Positions 25,161 to 34,244 of a DNA stretch of 64,000 nt are shown one piece after another. Under the pieces are notes generated by a model. That model worked only from the letters and a program-made list of their open reading frames with translations, ran no database searches and was not told the DNA's origin. This DNA comes from Thalassococcus_A lentus. Lineage in GTDB: Bacteria; Pseudomonadota; Alphaproteobacteria; Rhodobacterales; Rhodobacteraceae. The stretch is from assembly GCF_028023555.1 (NCBI RefSeq), contig NZ_JAQIOY010000008.1, positions 104,749-168,748 of the forward strand. The letters run 5' to 3'. Position numbers and translations under genes: made by a program. Numbering within the stretch: the first letter of the stretch is position 1; each line of letters opens with the position of its first letter.

Positions 25161-26156
25161 ATGGAGACGCGCGAAGTGGGGCGTACAGGCCTGCGGATCG
25201 GCACGTTGGGGCTAGGTGGCGCGCCGTTGGGGGGCAATTTTGTCGACCTGTCGGACGCCGAAGCCAGACAAATCGTTCAAACGGCGCAGGGCGCTGGGAT
25301 GCGCTACTTTGACACCGCTCCGTGGTATGGTTTTGGTCGGTCCGAGCGGATTATGGGAGACGCTCTTCGCGGCACGGATTACGTTCTGTCGGACAAGGTT
25401 GGTCGACTCCTGCGGCCCGGTGGTGTGGCCGATCCCATGCAGTTTGGCATGGTCAATCCGCTGCCGTTCCACGTGGTGTATGACTATAGCTATGATGGCA
25501 TTATGCGCGCCTTTGAGGACAACCTGCATATGTTGGGCCTCGACCGTATCGACATTCTGTTTGCCCATGACATTGGCGAAATGACCCACGGCACCGAGAA
25601 TGCGCGTCACTTTGAGGATCTTCGTTTATCGGGTTACCGTGCCATGGATGAGTTGCGCCGCACGGGCGCGGTCAAGGCCATTGGGATTGGCGTCAATGAG
25701 AATGCCGCCTGTATGGATGCCCTCGGGATCGGTGATTGGGATGTCTTTCTTTTGGCGGGCCGCTACACGCTGTTGGAGCAGACGGCGTTAGACGCGCTTT
25801 TTCCGGCCTGCGAAGCTGCGGGAACCTCTATAATTTGCGGGGGGCCTTTCAACTCTGGGATTCTGGTCGGGCGCGACACTTGGAATTATGCCAAAGCACC
25901 GCCAGAGGTCATGGCAAAGACCAGACAGATAGCCGATGTTGCAGATGTCCATGACGTGCCACTGGCCGCAGCGGCGCTGCAATTTCCCTTGGGCCATTCG
26001 CTGGTGACGTCGGTCATTCCCGGGCCTCGTAACCCCAAGGAACTGCAGGAGATCATCGACTGGTTTGCGGTGCGCATTCCGCCGGAGTTTTGGCAAGAGC
26101 TCCGTACCAAAGGTATCTTGGCAGAAGGCGTTCCGGTGCCCGGGCAAGACAAATAG
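25161..26156 (+). CDS. Aldo/keto reductase
   Basis: A 331-residue NAD(P)-dependent oxidoreductase of the AKR TIM-barrel family. The catalytic tetrad is visible: Asp in YFDTAPWYG, Tyr in the same block (WYG), Lys in VLSDKVGR and His in LFAHDIGE. The N-terminal REVGRTGLRIGTLGLGGAPLGG and the FNSGILVG region put it near the D-threo-aldose/L-fucose dehydrogenase branch. It lies 116 nt before an SLC13 carrier on the same strand and next to a sugar-acid/inositol cluster, so a sugar or cyclitol substrate is plausible. Confidence 0.88.
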   Translation: METREVGRTGLRIGTLGLGGAPLGGNFVDLSDAEARQIVQTAQGAGMRYFDTAPWYGFGRSERIMGDALRGTDYVLSDKVGRLLRPGGVADPMQFGMVNPLPFHVVYDYSYDGIMRAFEDNLHMLGLDRIDILFAHDIGEMTHGTENARHFEDLRLSGYRAMDELRRTGAVKAIGIGVNENAACMDALGIGDWDVFLLAGRYTLLEQTALDALFPACEAAGTSIICGGPFNSGILVGRDTWNYAKAPPEVMAKTRQIADVADVHDVPLAAAALQFPLGHSLVTSVIPGPRNPKELQEIIDWFAVRIPPEFWQELRTKGILAEGVPVPGQDK

Positions 26157-26272
26157 TGCGCCGGGCCGTCACTTTGGTCCGTACCAATACATCAAACTGG
26201 CTGTGAAACTCGGCGGGATTGGACCTAGGCGGGCCAAGAATCAGTTGTTAGACATTGGTTTGAGGAGAGCCA

Positions 26273-28162
26273 ATGGACGCGATTGTACTGACTTTTGAGA
26301 TGATGGTGGTCTTGGGGCTGCTTGCGTTTACGGTATTTCTTTTCATTTCCGAGATCATACGCATCGATTTGGCAGCCATACTGGTCATGCTGCTGTTGGG
26401 CATCCTCAGCACGTTGCCCGGGCTTGGGAACCTTGCCAATGGGGCTGAGCTGTTCGCCGGGTTTTCGTCCAATGCCGTAATCTCGATCATTGCCGTGATG
26501 ATTATTGGCGCAGGGTTGGACAAGACGGGGCTGATGTCGAAAGTCGCTGCGCTGATCCTGAAGAGGGGCGGAACGACCGAGGGGCGGATCATCCCAATCG
26601 TTTCGACCACAGTGGGCATCATCAGCTCATTCATGCAGAACGTCGGAGCCGCTGCGCTGTTTCTGCCTGTGATCAGCCGAATTTCAGCCCGGACAGAAAT
26701 CCCGATGAGCCGCTTGGCGATGCCCATGGGTTTCTGTGCAATCCTCGGCGGAACGATCACGATGGTTGGGTCTTCGCCGCTAATCCTTTTGAACGACCTG
26801 CTGATCTCGGCCAATCAAACCCTGCCGGACGATCAGCAAATGGAACCCTTTGGGCTCTTTTATGTCACGCCCATTGGCGTGATGCTGGTCATGACAGGCG
26901 TTCTTTACTTCGTCTTGCTTGGGCGCTGGACGTTGCCGGGTCAGCGTGGACGCGGGGAAGACGCGGGCGCCGCCCGAACCATGCAAACCTATATCGAGAA
27001 CACCTATGGTCTGCGCGCGGACATGTTCGAAGTACGCGTCCCTGAGGGCTCTATTCTGATTGGTCAGACACTGTCCGACATTATGGTCGCGCATCATCTC
27101 TATATTCTGGGCACGTCCTACAAGGGGCACAAAGTTATCGCGCCGATGGCCGATACAGTGATCGAAGCGCCTGCGCGTTTGGCGGTCATGGGTCTTCGCC
27201 GGGTTCTCGAGCATGAGTTCGCAGAACCTTACGGACTGGAAATTTTGCCTGCGCTTGATGTCTTTTCGGATGATTTTGCCGCGACAGAATCCGGTGTCGC
27301 CGAGGTGGTTATCCCACCGGGATCATCCGCGATCGGCCAGTCGCCGATCGATCTGAGATTGCGTCAGTCCCATGGCCTGTCAATTCTGGCGATCCATCGG
27401 GGCGAAGAAACGCTGAGCCACGTTGAAACCGAAGATCATGTCGCGACACACATCGGTGCGGTGCCTTTGCAGGCAGGCGATACATTGGTGGCGCATATTC
27501 AATGGGAACGGCTGACGCGCATTAAGTCTGATCAGGATTTTGTCGTTGTGACCTCGGACTTCCCGCAGGAAGAGTTGCGCCCGCACAAGGTTAACTGGGC
27601 GCTTGGTTTCTTCTTGATGACGTTGGGGCTGATCCTGTTCACTGATCTGTTGCTGTCCTTGTGCCTACTTGCCGGGGCTGTGGGCATGATCTTGTCTCGG
27701 GTTTTGTCGGTGGACGAGGCGTATGATGCGGTTGGCTGGAGTACGGTGTTCCTGTTGGCGTCCTTGATCCCACTCGGGCAGGCTGTGCAGAACACGGGAA
27801 CGGCGGCCTGGATTGCCGCGCAGGTGCTTTATCTGCTGGATGGCTGGCCGTTGTGGGCGCTGCAGGCCGGGTTGGCCATTCTTGCGACGGTGTTCACACT
27901 GGTCATGTCAAATGTGGGCGCGACGGTTTTGCTGGTGCCTTTGGCTGTTTCGATCGCGGTTTCCGCTGGCGGCAACCCTGCGATCTTTGCGCTGACGGTT
28001 GCCCTGTCTACCTCGAACTCATTCCTCATTCCGACCCATCAGGTCAACGCGCTCATCATGGGACCTGCGGGTTACCGGGTGGTCGATTTCGTCCGGTCTG
28101 GCGGCATAATGACGGTTCTGTTCCTGATCGTGCTGATGGTCGGACTGACGATGATGTACTAA
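26273..28162 (+). CDS. SLC13/DASS family carrier with two TrkA-C domains
   Basis: A 629-residue inner-membrane carrier of the divalent anion:Na+ symporter group. N- and C-terminal halves each carry a membrane block: FMQNVGAAALFLPV and MVGSSPLILLNDLL in the first half, SNVGATVLLVPLAVSIA and STSNSFLIPTHQVNALI in the second. Between them (about 235-430) lie two soluble TrkA-C (RCK_C) domains (FEVRVPEGSILIGQTL; AEVVIPPGSSAIGQS). SD TGAGGAG precedes the ATG. Substrates in the family are sulfate or dicarboxylates; which one here is unknown. Confidence 0.86.
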   Translation: MDAIVLTFEMMVVLGLLAFTVFLFISEIIRIDLAAILVMLLLGILSTLPGLGNLANGAELFAGFSSNAVISIIAVMIIGAGLDKTGLMSKVAALILKRGGTTEGRIIPIVSTTVGIISSFMQNVGAAALFLPVISRISARTEIPMSRLAMPMGFCAILGGTITMVGSSPLILLNDLLISANQTLPDDQQMEPFGLFYVTPIGVMLVMTGVLYFVLLGRWTLPGQRGRGEDAGAARTMQTYIENTYGLRADMFEVRVPEGSILIGQTLSDIMVAHHLYILGTSYKGHKVIAPMADTVIEAPARLAVMGLRRVLEHEFAEPYGLEILPALDVFSDDFAATESGVAEVVIPPGSSAIGQSPIDLRLRQSHGLSILAIHRGEETLSHVETEDHVATHIGAVPLQAGDTLVAHIQWERLTRIKSDQDFVVVTSDFPQEELRPHKVNWALGFFLMTLGLILFTDLLLSLCLLAGAVGMILSRVLSVDEAYDAVGWSTVFLLASLIPLGQAVQNTGTAAWIAAQVLYLLDGWPLWALQAGLAILATVFTLVMSNVGATVLLVPLAVSIAVSAGGNPAIFALTVALSTSNSFLIPTHQVNALIMGPAGYRVVDFVRSGGIMTVLFLIVLMVGLTMMY

Positions 28163-28227
28163 GGCGGGCCAACGTATCCGTCTACCCGCCTCATTGGTTT
28201 CTGGTCGCCTGGAATGGTGTTCCGTCC

Positions 28228-29058
28228 TCAGGCCGGTTTGAAGGCCCGCAGGACCTGACGGGTCGCTTCGACCATCGGTTCATGGGTTTCTTTCAGGATC
28301 GCAACCCGGTCAAACCGCTCAGCGTCACGCGTCACCGCGATCCGCAGCGCTGCGCCGAACGCCATGCGCAGTTCGGTTCCGATGTTGAACTTGCAGACGT
28401 TTGATCCTTGCGAAAGCATAATTCTTTCGCTGATGGGAACGCCGGAGCCGCCATGGATAACCAGCGGCACCGAAGTCAGGGATTCGATGGTCCGCAGCCG
28501 TTTCATATCCAGCCCTGCGCCCGGTGTTTTCTGCAAATGAACATTGCCAACTGAAACGGCCATCGCGTCTACGTTTGTTTCGGTTGCAAAGCGTTCTGCT
28601 TCTTGCGGATCGGTGCCATCCGATGCTTCGCCCTCGGCATAGCCAACAAAGCCAATCTCGCCCTCGCAGGACACGCCAGCGGAATGCGCTTCAGCAGCAA
28701 TCTGTTTGGTCAGGGCGATGTTTTCTTCCAGCGGCAAACGCGAGCCGTCGTACATGACCGACGAGAAACCGGCATCAATCGCAGCCCGGCATTCATCGGC
28801 ACTTGCACCGTGATCAAGATGCGCCACAACGGGCACTGACACGCTGTCTGCCAGATTGCGGAACATGGCGCCCAGTACGGGCAGAGGTGTGTGCGCGCGA
28901 CAAGACGGGCCGGCCTGCAGAATGACCGGAACGCCTTCGGCTTCTGCCGCGACCGCAAAGGCGCGCATGTCCTCCCAGCCAAGGGTCACCAGACCGGCGA
29001 CTGCATATTGGCCTTTGAGGGCCGGTTGAAGGACTTCGGAAAGTGTCGCCAAGGTCAT
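28228..29058 (-). CDS. iolJ: Class II aldolase, IolJ type
   Basis: A zinc-dependent class II ketose-bisphosphate aldolase, 276 residues. HLDHGASADECRAAIDAGFSSVMYDGS has the metal-ligand HxDHG and the substrate loop. CEGEIGFVG, VSVGNVH, IHGGSGVP and FNIGTELR are the remaining family blocks. Next to iolB and iolC it most likely splits 2-deoxy-5-keto-D-gluconate 6-phosphate to DHAP and malonate semialdehyde (the IolJ reaction); fructose-bisphosphate or tagatose-bisphosphate aldolase activity is the alternative. Its start overlaps the iolB stop by 4 nt. Confidence 0.8.
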   Translation of the reverse strand: MTLATLSEVLQPALKGQYAVAGLVTLGWEDMRAFAVAAEAEGVPVILQAGPSCRAHTPLPVLGAMFRNLADSVSVPVVAHLDHGASADECRAAIDAGFSSVMYDGSRLPLEENIALTKQIAAEAHSAGVSCEGEIGFVGYAEGEASDGTDPQEAERFATETNVDAMAVSVGNVHLQKTPGAGLDMKRLRTIESLTSVPLVIHGGSGVPISERIMLSQGSNVCKFNIGTELRMAFGAALRIAVTRDAERFDRVAILKETHEPMVEATRQVLRAFKPA

Positions 29059-29897
29059 TTGAATTTCGCAATCATATCTTTGATGCCGGGGATCGTTTCG
29101 ATTTGGTAGGCATGCGTCGGCTGGAAATACTGTACGAGGCTACGCTGGCTCAGCCCGCCGAGAATTGTGAAGTAGTACATTTCATAGCCGGGCAGCACGC
29201 AGCAGGGATGATAGCCGTTGTCGAGGCAGATCGTTGAGCCATCCACGATGTGGTAGGCATCTCCGGGCTTGCCGTCTTCGCGCTGAAGCATCTGTACGCC
29301 GGATCCGTGGTTGGGCTTAAAGCGGAAATTGTAGGTTTCGTCGTGGCGTGTCTCTATGGGCAGACGGTCGGTGTCATGTTTGTGGCTGGGGAACCCGGAC
29401 CAACCACCAGCGCCAACGGTGAACAGCTCTGACACCAACAGGCGACCCACCTTGTCATGCTGCTTCTGGCCAAGGATATGTTTGATTTTGCGATGCGTTT
29501 TCGTGTCGTCTGATCCGTATTGCACCAAATCAATATCTTCGGCGCGTACGTCGAACGGATCCAGCACCTTGTCGTAGCGTGCGCCAGCCACAAAGGTTTC
29601 CGTTTCATCGGATACACAGGTCATCGTGACTTTGGCGCCAACAGGCACGTAGACGCCCTCTGGTTCCCCGTCCCAAACGTCTTCGCCGCGGTTTCCGACA
29701 GCTGGAAAGGATACGCCCTCGATTTCAATATCCACTGATCCGGTGGCTGGAGCGATGCAGGTTTCGTAGCCGGGCACCTGATATTCGAACGACTGGCCTT
29801 TGGTCAGTTTGACAATGTTGAAATAATTCAGGGGAACCGTGCTGTCATCGATATCGACGATTGGTTTGTTCGCGTTGTCAAATGGGGCGATATGCAT
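29055..29897 (-). CDS. iolB: 5-deoxy-glucuronate isomerase
   Basis: Cytosolic isomerase of myo-inositol breakdown, turning 5-deoxy-D-glucuronate into 2-deoxy-5-keto-D-gluconate. The 280-residue double-cupin protein has the family blocks GWSGFPSHKHDTDRLP, RHDETYNFRFKPNHGSGVQML and YHPCCVLPGYEMYYFTILGG, the last with metal ligands. It is separated by 13 nt from iolC and overlaps the aldolase by 4 nt. Confidence 0.92.
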   Translation of the reverse strand: MHIAPFDNANKPIVDIDDSTVPLNYFNIVKLTKGQSFEYQVPGYETCIAPATGSVDIEIEGVSFPAVGNRGEDVWDGEPEGVYVPVGAKVTMTCVSDETETFVAGARYDKVLDPFDVRAEDIDLVQYGSDDTKTHRKIKHILGQKQHDKVGRLLVSELFTVGAGGWSGFPSHKHDTDRLPIETRHDETYNFRFKPNHGSGVQMLQREDGKPGDAYHIVDGSTICLDNGYHPCCVLPGYEMYYFTILGGLSQRSLVQYFQPTHAYQIETIPGIKDMIAKFK

Positions 29898-29910
29898 ATC
29901 AGAGATCCTT

Positions 29911-30888
29911 TTAGCCGCGGAGGGGCGCGGGATGGGTGTTCAGAAATTCGTCAAGGGCGGCAGGCGTCGGCATGGCGACGGCGCATCCAACGTTGGAAAC
30001 AACGATCGCCGCACAGGCGGACCCACGCAAGACGGCCTCTTGCAGCGGTCGGCCTTGGGTCAGTGATGACATCATCCCGGCCATAAAGCTGTCGCCCGCA
30101 CCCGTTGGTTTGATGGCGCTTGCGGGGTAAACCCCGGTGTGCATTTCATCACCATCTGCGAAGGTCACGGCACCTTCAGGGCCCATCTTGTAGACAACAA
30201 TCGCCGCGCTGGTGCTGGCCAGTCGTCGCGCCATATCCTGCCCTTTTGCAATGTCACCGGCCATAAAGCCGAATTCTTCGTCGTTCCCAACGATGACATC
30301 CGCCATGCCGCCGGCACGCGACAGAACCTCTTCGGCGACCTGCGGTGAAGGCCAGCTGTAGGGCCGGTAATCCACATCAAATATGATCGGCAGTCCGGCG
30401 GCCCGGGCCTTTTCAAATGCCAGGAACGCGGCGCTGCGCGATGGTTCTGCGGCAAAGACGGTTCCTGTGGTGATCACGGCGGAATAGGCAGAAAAATCGA
30501 TGGCTTCTATGTCCGAAGCATCCATCTGGAAGTCCGCTGCGTTGTTTCGATAGATAACGCTTTGATGTTCTTCGATACGGGTTTCGTAGATTGCCAGCGA
30601 CGTGCGACACTCTCCCGTGACTTTACGCACATGGTTTTTTGAAACGCCATATGCATCCAGTTGATCCAGGCAATACCAACCGATGGAATCGTCGGACACG
30701 CAGGTAACCAGCGAAGCGTCACATCCCATACGAACCAGCCCTGCGGCAATGTTCGCGCTGCTACCGCCCATTGAAACGAACATTGTCTCGGCTTCTCGCG
30801 TGCGGGTGTTTTGCGGTGTGGGAGTCATGTCCATGCCGACACGACCGATCACAAGGTATTTGCCTGCAGACAGGCGATCCATGCTCAT
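29911..30888 (-). CDS. iolC: 5-dehydro-2-deoxygluconokinase
   Basis: A PfkB-family sugar kinase of 325 residues that phosphorylates 2-deoxy-5-keto-D-gluconate. SMGGSSANIAAGLVRMG is the N-terminal PfkB signature, and IKPTGAGDSFMAGMMSSL near the C-terminus holds the catalytic Asp. The ATG at 30888 has GGAG 6 nt upstream; the longer frame to 30924 lacks this. First gene of a three-gene minus-strand operon (iolC-iolB-aldolase), starting at the divergent promoter with a LacI operator. Confidence 0.9.
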   Translation of the reverse strand: MSMDRLSAGKYLVIGRVGMDMTPTPQNTRTREAETMFVSMGGSSANIAAGLVRMGCDASLVTCVSDDSIGWYCLDQLDAYGVSKNHVRKVTGECRTSLAIYETRIEEHQSVIYRNNAADFQMDASDIEAIDFSAYSAVITTGTVFAAEPSRSAAFLAFEKARAAGLPIIFDVDYRPYSWPSPQVAEEVLSRAGGMADVIVGNDEEFGFMAGDIAKGQDMARRLASTSAAIVVYKMGPEGAVTFADGDEMHTGVYPASAIKPTGAGDSFMAGMMSSLTQGRPLQEAVLRGSACAAIVVSNVGCAVAMPTPAALDEFLNTHPAPLRG

Positions 30889-30956
30889 GTCAGTCTCCAT
30901 TCGGGCGGGGCCCGTTTTTTGCATCTTGCGCTGTTGATGCCATCAGGATACTAATT

Positions 30957-30972
30957 TTGCAACCGGTTGCAA
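30957..30972. promoter_or_regulatory. LacI-type operator between iolC and the Gfo/Idh operon
   Basis: TTGCAACCGGTTGCAA is a perfect 16-bp palindrome with the central CG common in LacI-family operators. It is 69 nt before the iolC start and 48 nt before the ATG of the divergent oxidoreductase gene, so one site could control both. The LacI-family gene at 34245-35249 is the natural candidate regulator. Confidence 0.8.
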
Positions 30973-31019
30973 GATGGCATTGCAATCGAACACCCACAAA
31001 CGTTGGCGGAGCGGGAAAC

Positions 31020-32123
31020 ATGGCGCAAATCGGTATTGGAATCGTTGGCGGCGGCTACATGGGCAAGGCGCATGCCGTGGCAATGTCTGCGGTTGCCACA
31101 GTGTTCGAGACCAAGTTGCGGCCGTCTCTTGAAGTTGTTTCAGCGTCCAGCCCGGAAAGTGCGGAGCGGTATCGCCAGGCCTATGGCTTTCGTCGCGCGG
31201 CCTCTGATTGGCAGGATCTCGTGAACGATCCCAAAGTCGAGGCCATTGTTATTGCATCGCCTCAGAGCACGCATCGTGCCGTTGCCGAGGCCGCGTTTGC
31301 ATTGGGCAAACCCGTATTTTGCGAAAAACCCTTGGGCGAAAATGCACAGGACAGCCGGGCCATGGTCGCGGCTGCCGAAGCGTCAGGATGCCCCAATATG
31401 GTGGGCTTCAACTATATTCGTACGCCTGCCAGCCAATACGCCCGCCGTTTGATCGCCGAAGGCGTCATCGGTGATGTGACCTGGTTCCGGGGTGAGCATA
31501 CCGAGGATTTTTACGCCGATCCAAGCTTGCCCGCCACATGGCGTGCGCAAGGAGATGCGAATGGCACAATGGGAGATCTCGCCCCCCATATGATCAATGG
31601 CGCATTGGCATTGATTGGGCCAATCGCCAGCCTGATTGCTGAGGTCGAAACAGTTCACACCGAGCGCCCGGGTGGTTCGGTGGAAAACGATGATCATGCT
31701 CAGATGATGTGCCGCTTTGCTTCGGGTGCCATGGGGCATTTGTATTTCAGCCGTGTGTCGACGGGCCGCAAGATGGGATACGCCTACGAAATCTCTGGAA
31801 CCAAGGGCGCAATCCGATTTGATCAGGAAGACCAAAATGCGATTTGGCTCTACCGTATGGAAGGGGACGAGGCGACCCGTGGGTTCACCAAGATTCTGAC
31901 AGGCCCCGCGCACCCCGACTATCTGCCGTTTTGTCAGGGGCCGGGTCACGGCACAGGCTATCAGGATCAGATCATCATCGAAGCCAAGGACTTCCTTGAG
32001 GCTATCGAGACCGGACAATCCGTTTGGCCGACGTTCCGGGATGGCCTCGAAGTCAATCGCGTTGTTGCAACGGCCATGGAAGCGTCGCGGCAAAAGCGTT
32101 GGCTGGATGTTGCAGATTTCTGA
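31020..32123 (+). CDS. Gfo/Idh/MocA family dehydrogenase (first copy)
   Basis: A 367-residue NAD(P)-dependent sugar or cyclitol dehydrogenase. The N-terminal Rossmann motif is IGIVGGGYMGKAHA, followed by ASPQSTH and the signature CEKPLGEN near residue 100. The C-terminal half has the family sheet, with the catalytic region DLAPHMINGAL (Asp/His). I chose the ATG at 31020 because it starts directly with MAQIGIGIVGGG; the longer frame covers the operator region. It opens the plus-strand operon of the iol-like cluster, so an inositol (IolG-like) substrate is likely. Confidence 0.86.
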   Translation: MAQIGIGIVGGGYMGKAHAVAMSAVATVFETKLRPSLEVVSASSPESAERYRQAYGFRRAASDWQDLVNDPKVEAIVIASPQSTHRAVAEAAFALGKPVFCEKPLGENAQDSRAMVAAAEASGCPNMVGFNYIRTPASQYARRLIAEGVIGDVTWFRGEHTEDFYADPSLPATWRAQGDANGTMGDLAPHMINGALALIGPIASLIAEVETVHTERPGGSVENDDHAQMMCRFASGAMGHLYFSRVSTGRKMGYAYEISGTKGAIRFDQEDQNAIWLYRMEGDEATRGFTKILTGPAHPDYLPFCQGPGHGTGYQDQIIIEAKDFLEAIETGQSVWPTFRDGLEVNRVVATAMEASRQKRWLDVADF

Positions 32124-32140
32124 GTGATTGAGAGAGAAAC

Positions 32141-33034
32141 ATGAGTATCAAGATTGGCAATGCTCCATGTTCCTGGGGTGTCGAATTCGCAAGCGACCCG
32201 CGCAACCCGGTCTGGCGTGATGTTCTACGGGACTGCGCTGAATCTGGTTACAAAGGCATCGAGTTGGGACCGGTGGGCTATATGCCTGAGGATCCGATCG
32301 AATTGGGTGATGCGCTTTCGGAGAACGCACTGGAATTGATTGGCGGTGTTGTGTTTCGTCCGTTTCACGATCCGTCGGGGTGGGACGAAGTTCTGGATGG
32401 CGCGGCGCGCACTTGCAAATCGCTGGCTGCGCACGGTGCAAGGCATTTGGTGCTGATTGACTCGATTTCCAAACGCCGCGCGCCCACAGCAGGCCGTGCC
32501 CACGAGGCTGAGCAGATGGATGCCGCCGAGTGGGCTGGCTTTCGGGACAGGATCGCAACCGTGGCGCGGATGGGTGCGGAAGACTATGGTTTGACGGTCG
32601 GCATTCACGCCCACGCGGGTGGTTTCATCGACTTTGAGCCGGAGCTCGAAAGACTGCTGGACGAAATCGATGACTCGATTTTGAAGATCTGTTTTGACAC
32701 CGGGCATCACTCCTATGCGGGCTTTGATCCGGTGGCCTTCATGCAACGGCACGTCGACCGCATTTCATATGTTCACTTCAAGGACATCGATCCAAAGGTC
32801 AAAGCGAAGGTGATCGCCAATCGCACGGATTTTTACGAGGCATGCGGTCAGGGTATTTTCTGCAGTCTTGGAGAGGGAGACGTTGATTTCCAATCAGTCA
32901 GGCAGGTTCTTCTGGACGCAAACTATGAAGGCTGGTGCACTGTGGAACAGGACTGTGATCCCACTTTGGCTATTGCTCCAACCGACGACGCGCGTGCAAA
33001 CCGCGCATATCTACACACAATAGGGTTCAACTAA
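32141..33034 (+). CDS. Inosose isomerase/dehydratase-like TIM-barrel protein
   Basis: A 297-residue protein of the xylose-isomerase-like TIM-barrel superfamily (AP_endonuc_2). It starts MSIKIGNAPCSWGVEFA, has the metal-ligand regions IGIHAHAGGFIDF, CFDTGHHSYAG and VHFKDID, and ends WCTVEQDCD. In inositol clusters this fold serves as IolE (inosose dehydratase) or as an isomerase (IolI/IolH-like). I cannot tell which from sequence; IolE is favoured because no other dehydratase is visible. It is 17 nt after the first dehydrogenase. Confidence 0.78.
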   Translation: MSIKIGNAPCSWGVEFASDPRNPVWRDVLRDCAESGYKGIELGPVGYMPEDPIELGDALSENALELIGGVVFRPFHDPSGWDEVLDGAARTCKSLAAHGARHLVLIDSISKRRAPTAGRAHEAEQMDAAEWAGFRDRIATVARMGAEDYGLTVGIHAHAGGFIDFEPELERLLDEIDDSILKICFDTGHHSYAGFDPVAFMQRHVDRISYVHFKDIDPKVKAKVIANRTDFYEACGQGIFCSLGEGDVDFQSVRQVLLDANYEGWCTVEQDCDPTLAIAPTDDARANRAYLHTIGFN

Positions 33035-33045
33035 GGAAAGCTGTC

Positions 33046-34203
33046 ATGGCAAAATTGAAATGGGGCATGATCGGTGGCGGAGAAGGCAGCCAGATCGGCC
33101 CCGCGCATCGCTTGGGTGCCGGACTGGATGGCGCGTTTGAATTCACCGCGGGTGCGTTGGATCACCGCCCGGACGCTGGCCGGGAATACGGGCAGCGCCT
33201 CGGTCTCGCTGAGGATCGCGCCTATGGTGATTGGCAGGAAATGCTGGCTGGCGAAAAAGGGCGTGAAGATCGCATTGACCTTGTGACCGTCGCCACACCA
33301 AACTCAACCCACTTTGAGATCACCAAGTCGTTTTTGGAGGCGGGTTTCCACGTCTTGTGTGAAAAGCCGATGACCATGACGGTCGAAGAAGGCGAAGAAA
33401 TTGTGAAGCTTGCCAAATCCACAGGCAAGATTTGTGCGGTTAACTATGGTTATTCGGGCTATTCCCTTGTGCGCCATATGCGGGCCATGGTCGCGCGCGG
33501 CGACCTTGGCAAAATTCGCATGGTCAAGGCAGAGTTCGCACATGGCCATCACGCCGATGCAGCCGACGCGGACAATCCTCGGGTGCGCTGGCGTTATGAT
33601 CCGGCTCAGGCCGGAGTATCTGCGCAGTTCGCGGATTGCGGCATTCATGCATTGCACATGGCGTCATTTGTGATCGGGCAGGAAGCTGAACGTTTGTCGG
33701 CTGATACCGTGAGCTGCATCCAAAGCCGCGAGCTGGAAGATGACGCGATGGTCAACCTGCGTTTTGACGGTGGTGCAGCGGGCCGTCTTTGGACGTCCTC
33801 CATTGCCTTGGGCAATCAGCATGGGCTGACCATGCAGGTTTTCGGTGAAAACGGTGGTCTGCGCTGGGCACAGGAGCAGCCGAACCAGTTGTTCTGGACC
33901 CCGTTGGGTGGACGCGTGCAGATCATTGAGCGCGGCGAAGGCAACCTGTCCCCCGAAGCCGACCGAACAAGCCGCGTCACGGTCGGGCACGCCGAAGGCA
34001 TGCCGCTGGCCTTTGCAAACATCTATGCGGACCTTGCCGAGGCTATCAATGCCGACAAGCAAGGCCGTCCGATTGATCCGGCTGCGAACCTGTACCCCCG
34101 AGCCGAAGACGGCTTGCGTTCGATGGCAGCGGTTTCGGCGGTCGCAGAAAGCGGCAAAGCGGACGGTGCCTGGATGGACGCGCGTCCGCCAATGTTCCGT
34201 TAG
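33046..34203 (+). CDS. Gfo/Idh/MocA family dehydrogenase (second copy)
   Basis: A 385-residue NAD(P)-dependent oxidoreductase. The Rossmann motif is WGMIGGGEGSQIGPAHR, then ATPNSTHFE and the signature CEKPMTMTVEEGEE. The catalytic region is FADCGIHALHMASF. It differs clearly from the first copy in length and in the GEGSQIG loop, so the two probably handle different stereo-isomers or steps. It starts 11 nt after the TIM-barrel gene and ends its operon before a terminator. Confidence 0.86.
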   Translation: MAKLKWGMIGGGEGSQIGPAHRLGAGLDGAFEFTAGALDHRPDAGREYGQRLGLAEDRAYGDWQEMLAGEKGREDRIDLVTVATPNSTHFEITKSFLEAGFHVLCEKPMTMTVEEGEEIVKLAKSTGKICAVNYGYSGYSLVRHMRAMVARGDLGKIRMVKAEFAHGHHADAADADNPRVRWRYDPAQAGVSAQFADCGIHALHMASFVIGQEAERLSADTVSCIQSRELEDDAMVNLRFDGGAAGRLWTSSIALGNQHGLTMQVFGENGGLRWAQEQPNQLFWTPLGGRVQIIERGEGNLSPEADRTSRVTVGHAEGMPLAFANIYADLAEAINADKQGRPIDPAANLYPRAEDGLRSMAAVSAVAESGKADGAWMDARPPMFR

Positions 34204-34244
34204 GCTTCAACAGGACAGAGCCGCCTGCAGAATGGCCCGATCTG

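Noticed and set aside
28163..28190. GGCGGG...CCCGCC inverted repeat between the SLC13 gene and the aldolase gene
   Set aside because: The loop is 16 nt and no T-run follows, so I do not call it a terminator.
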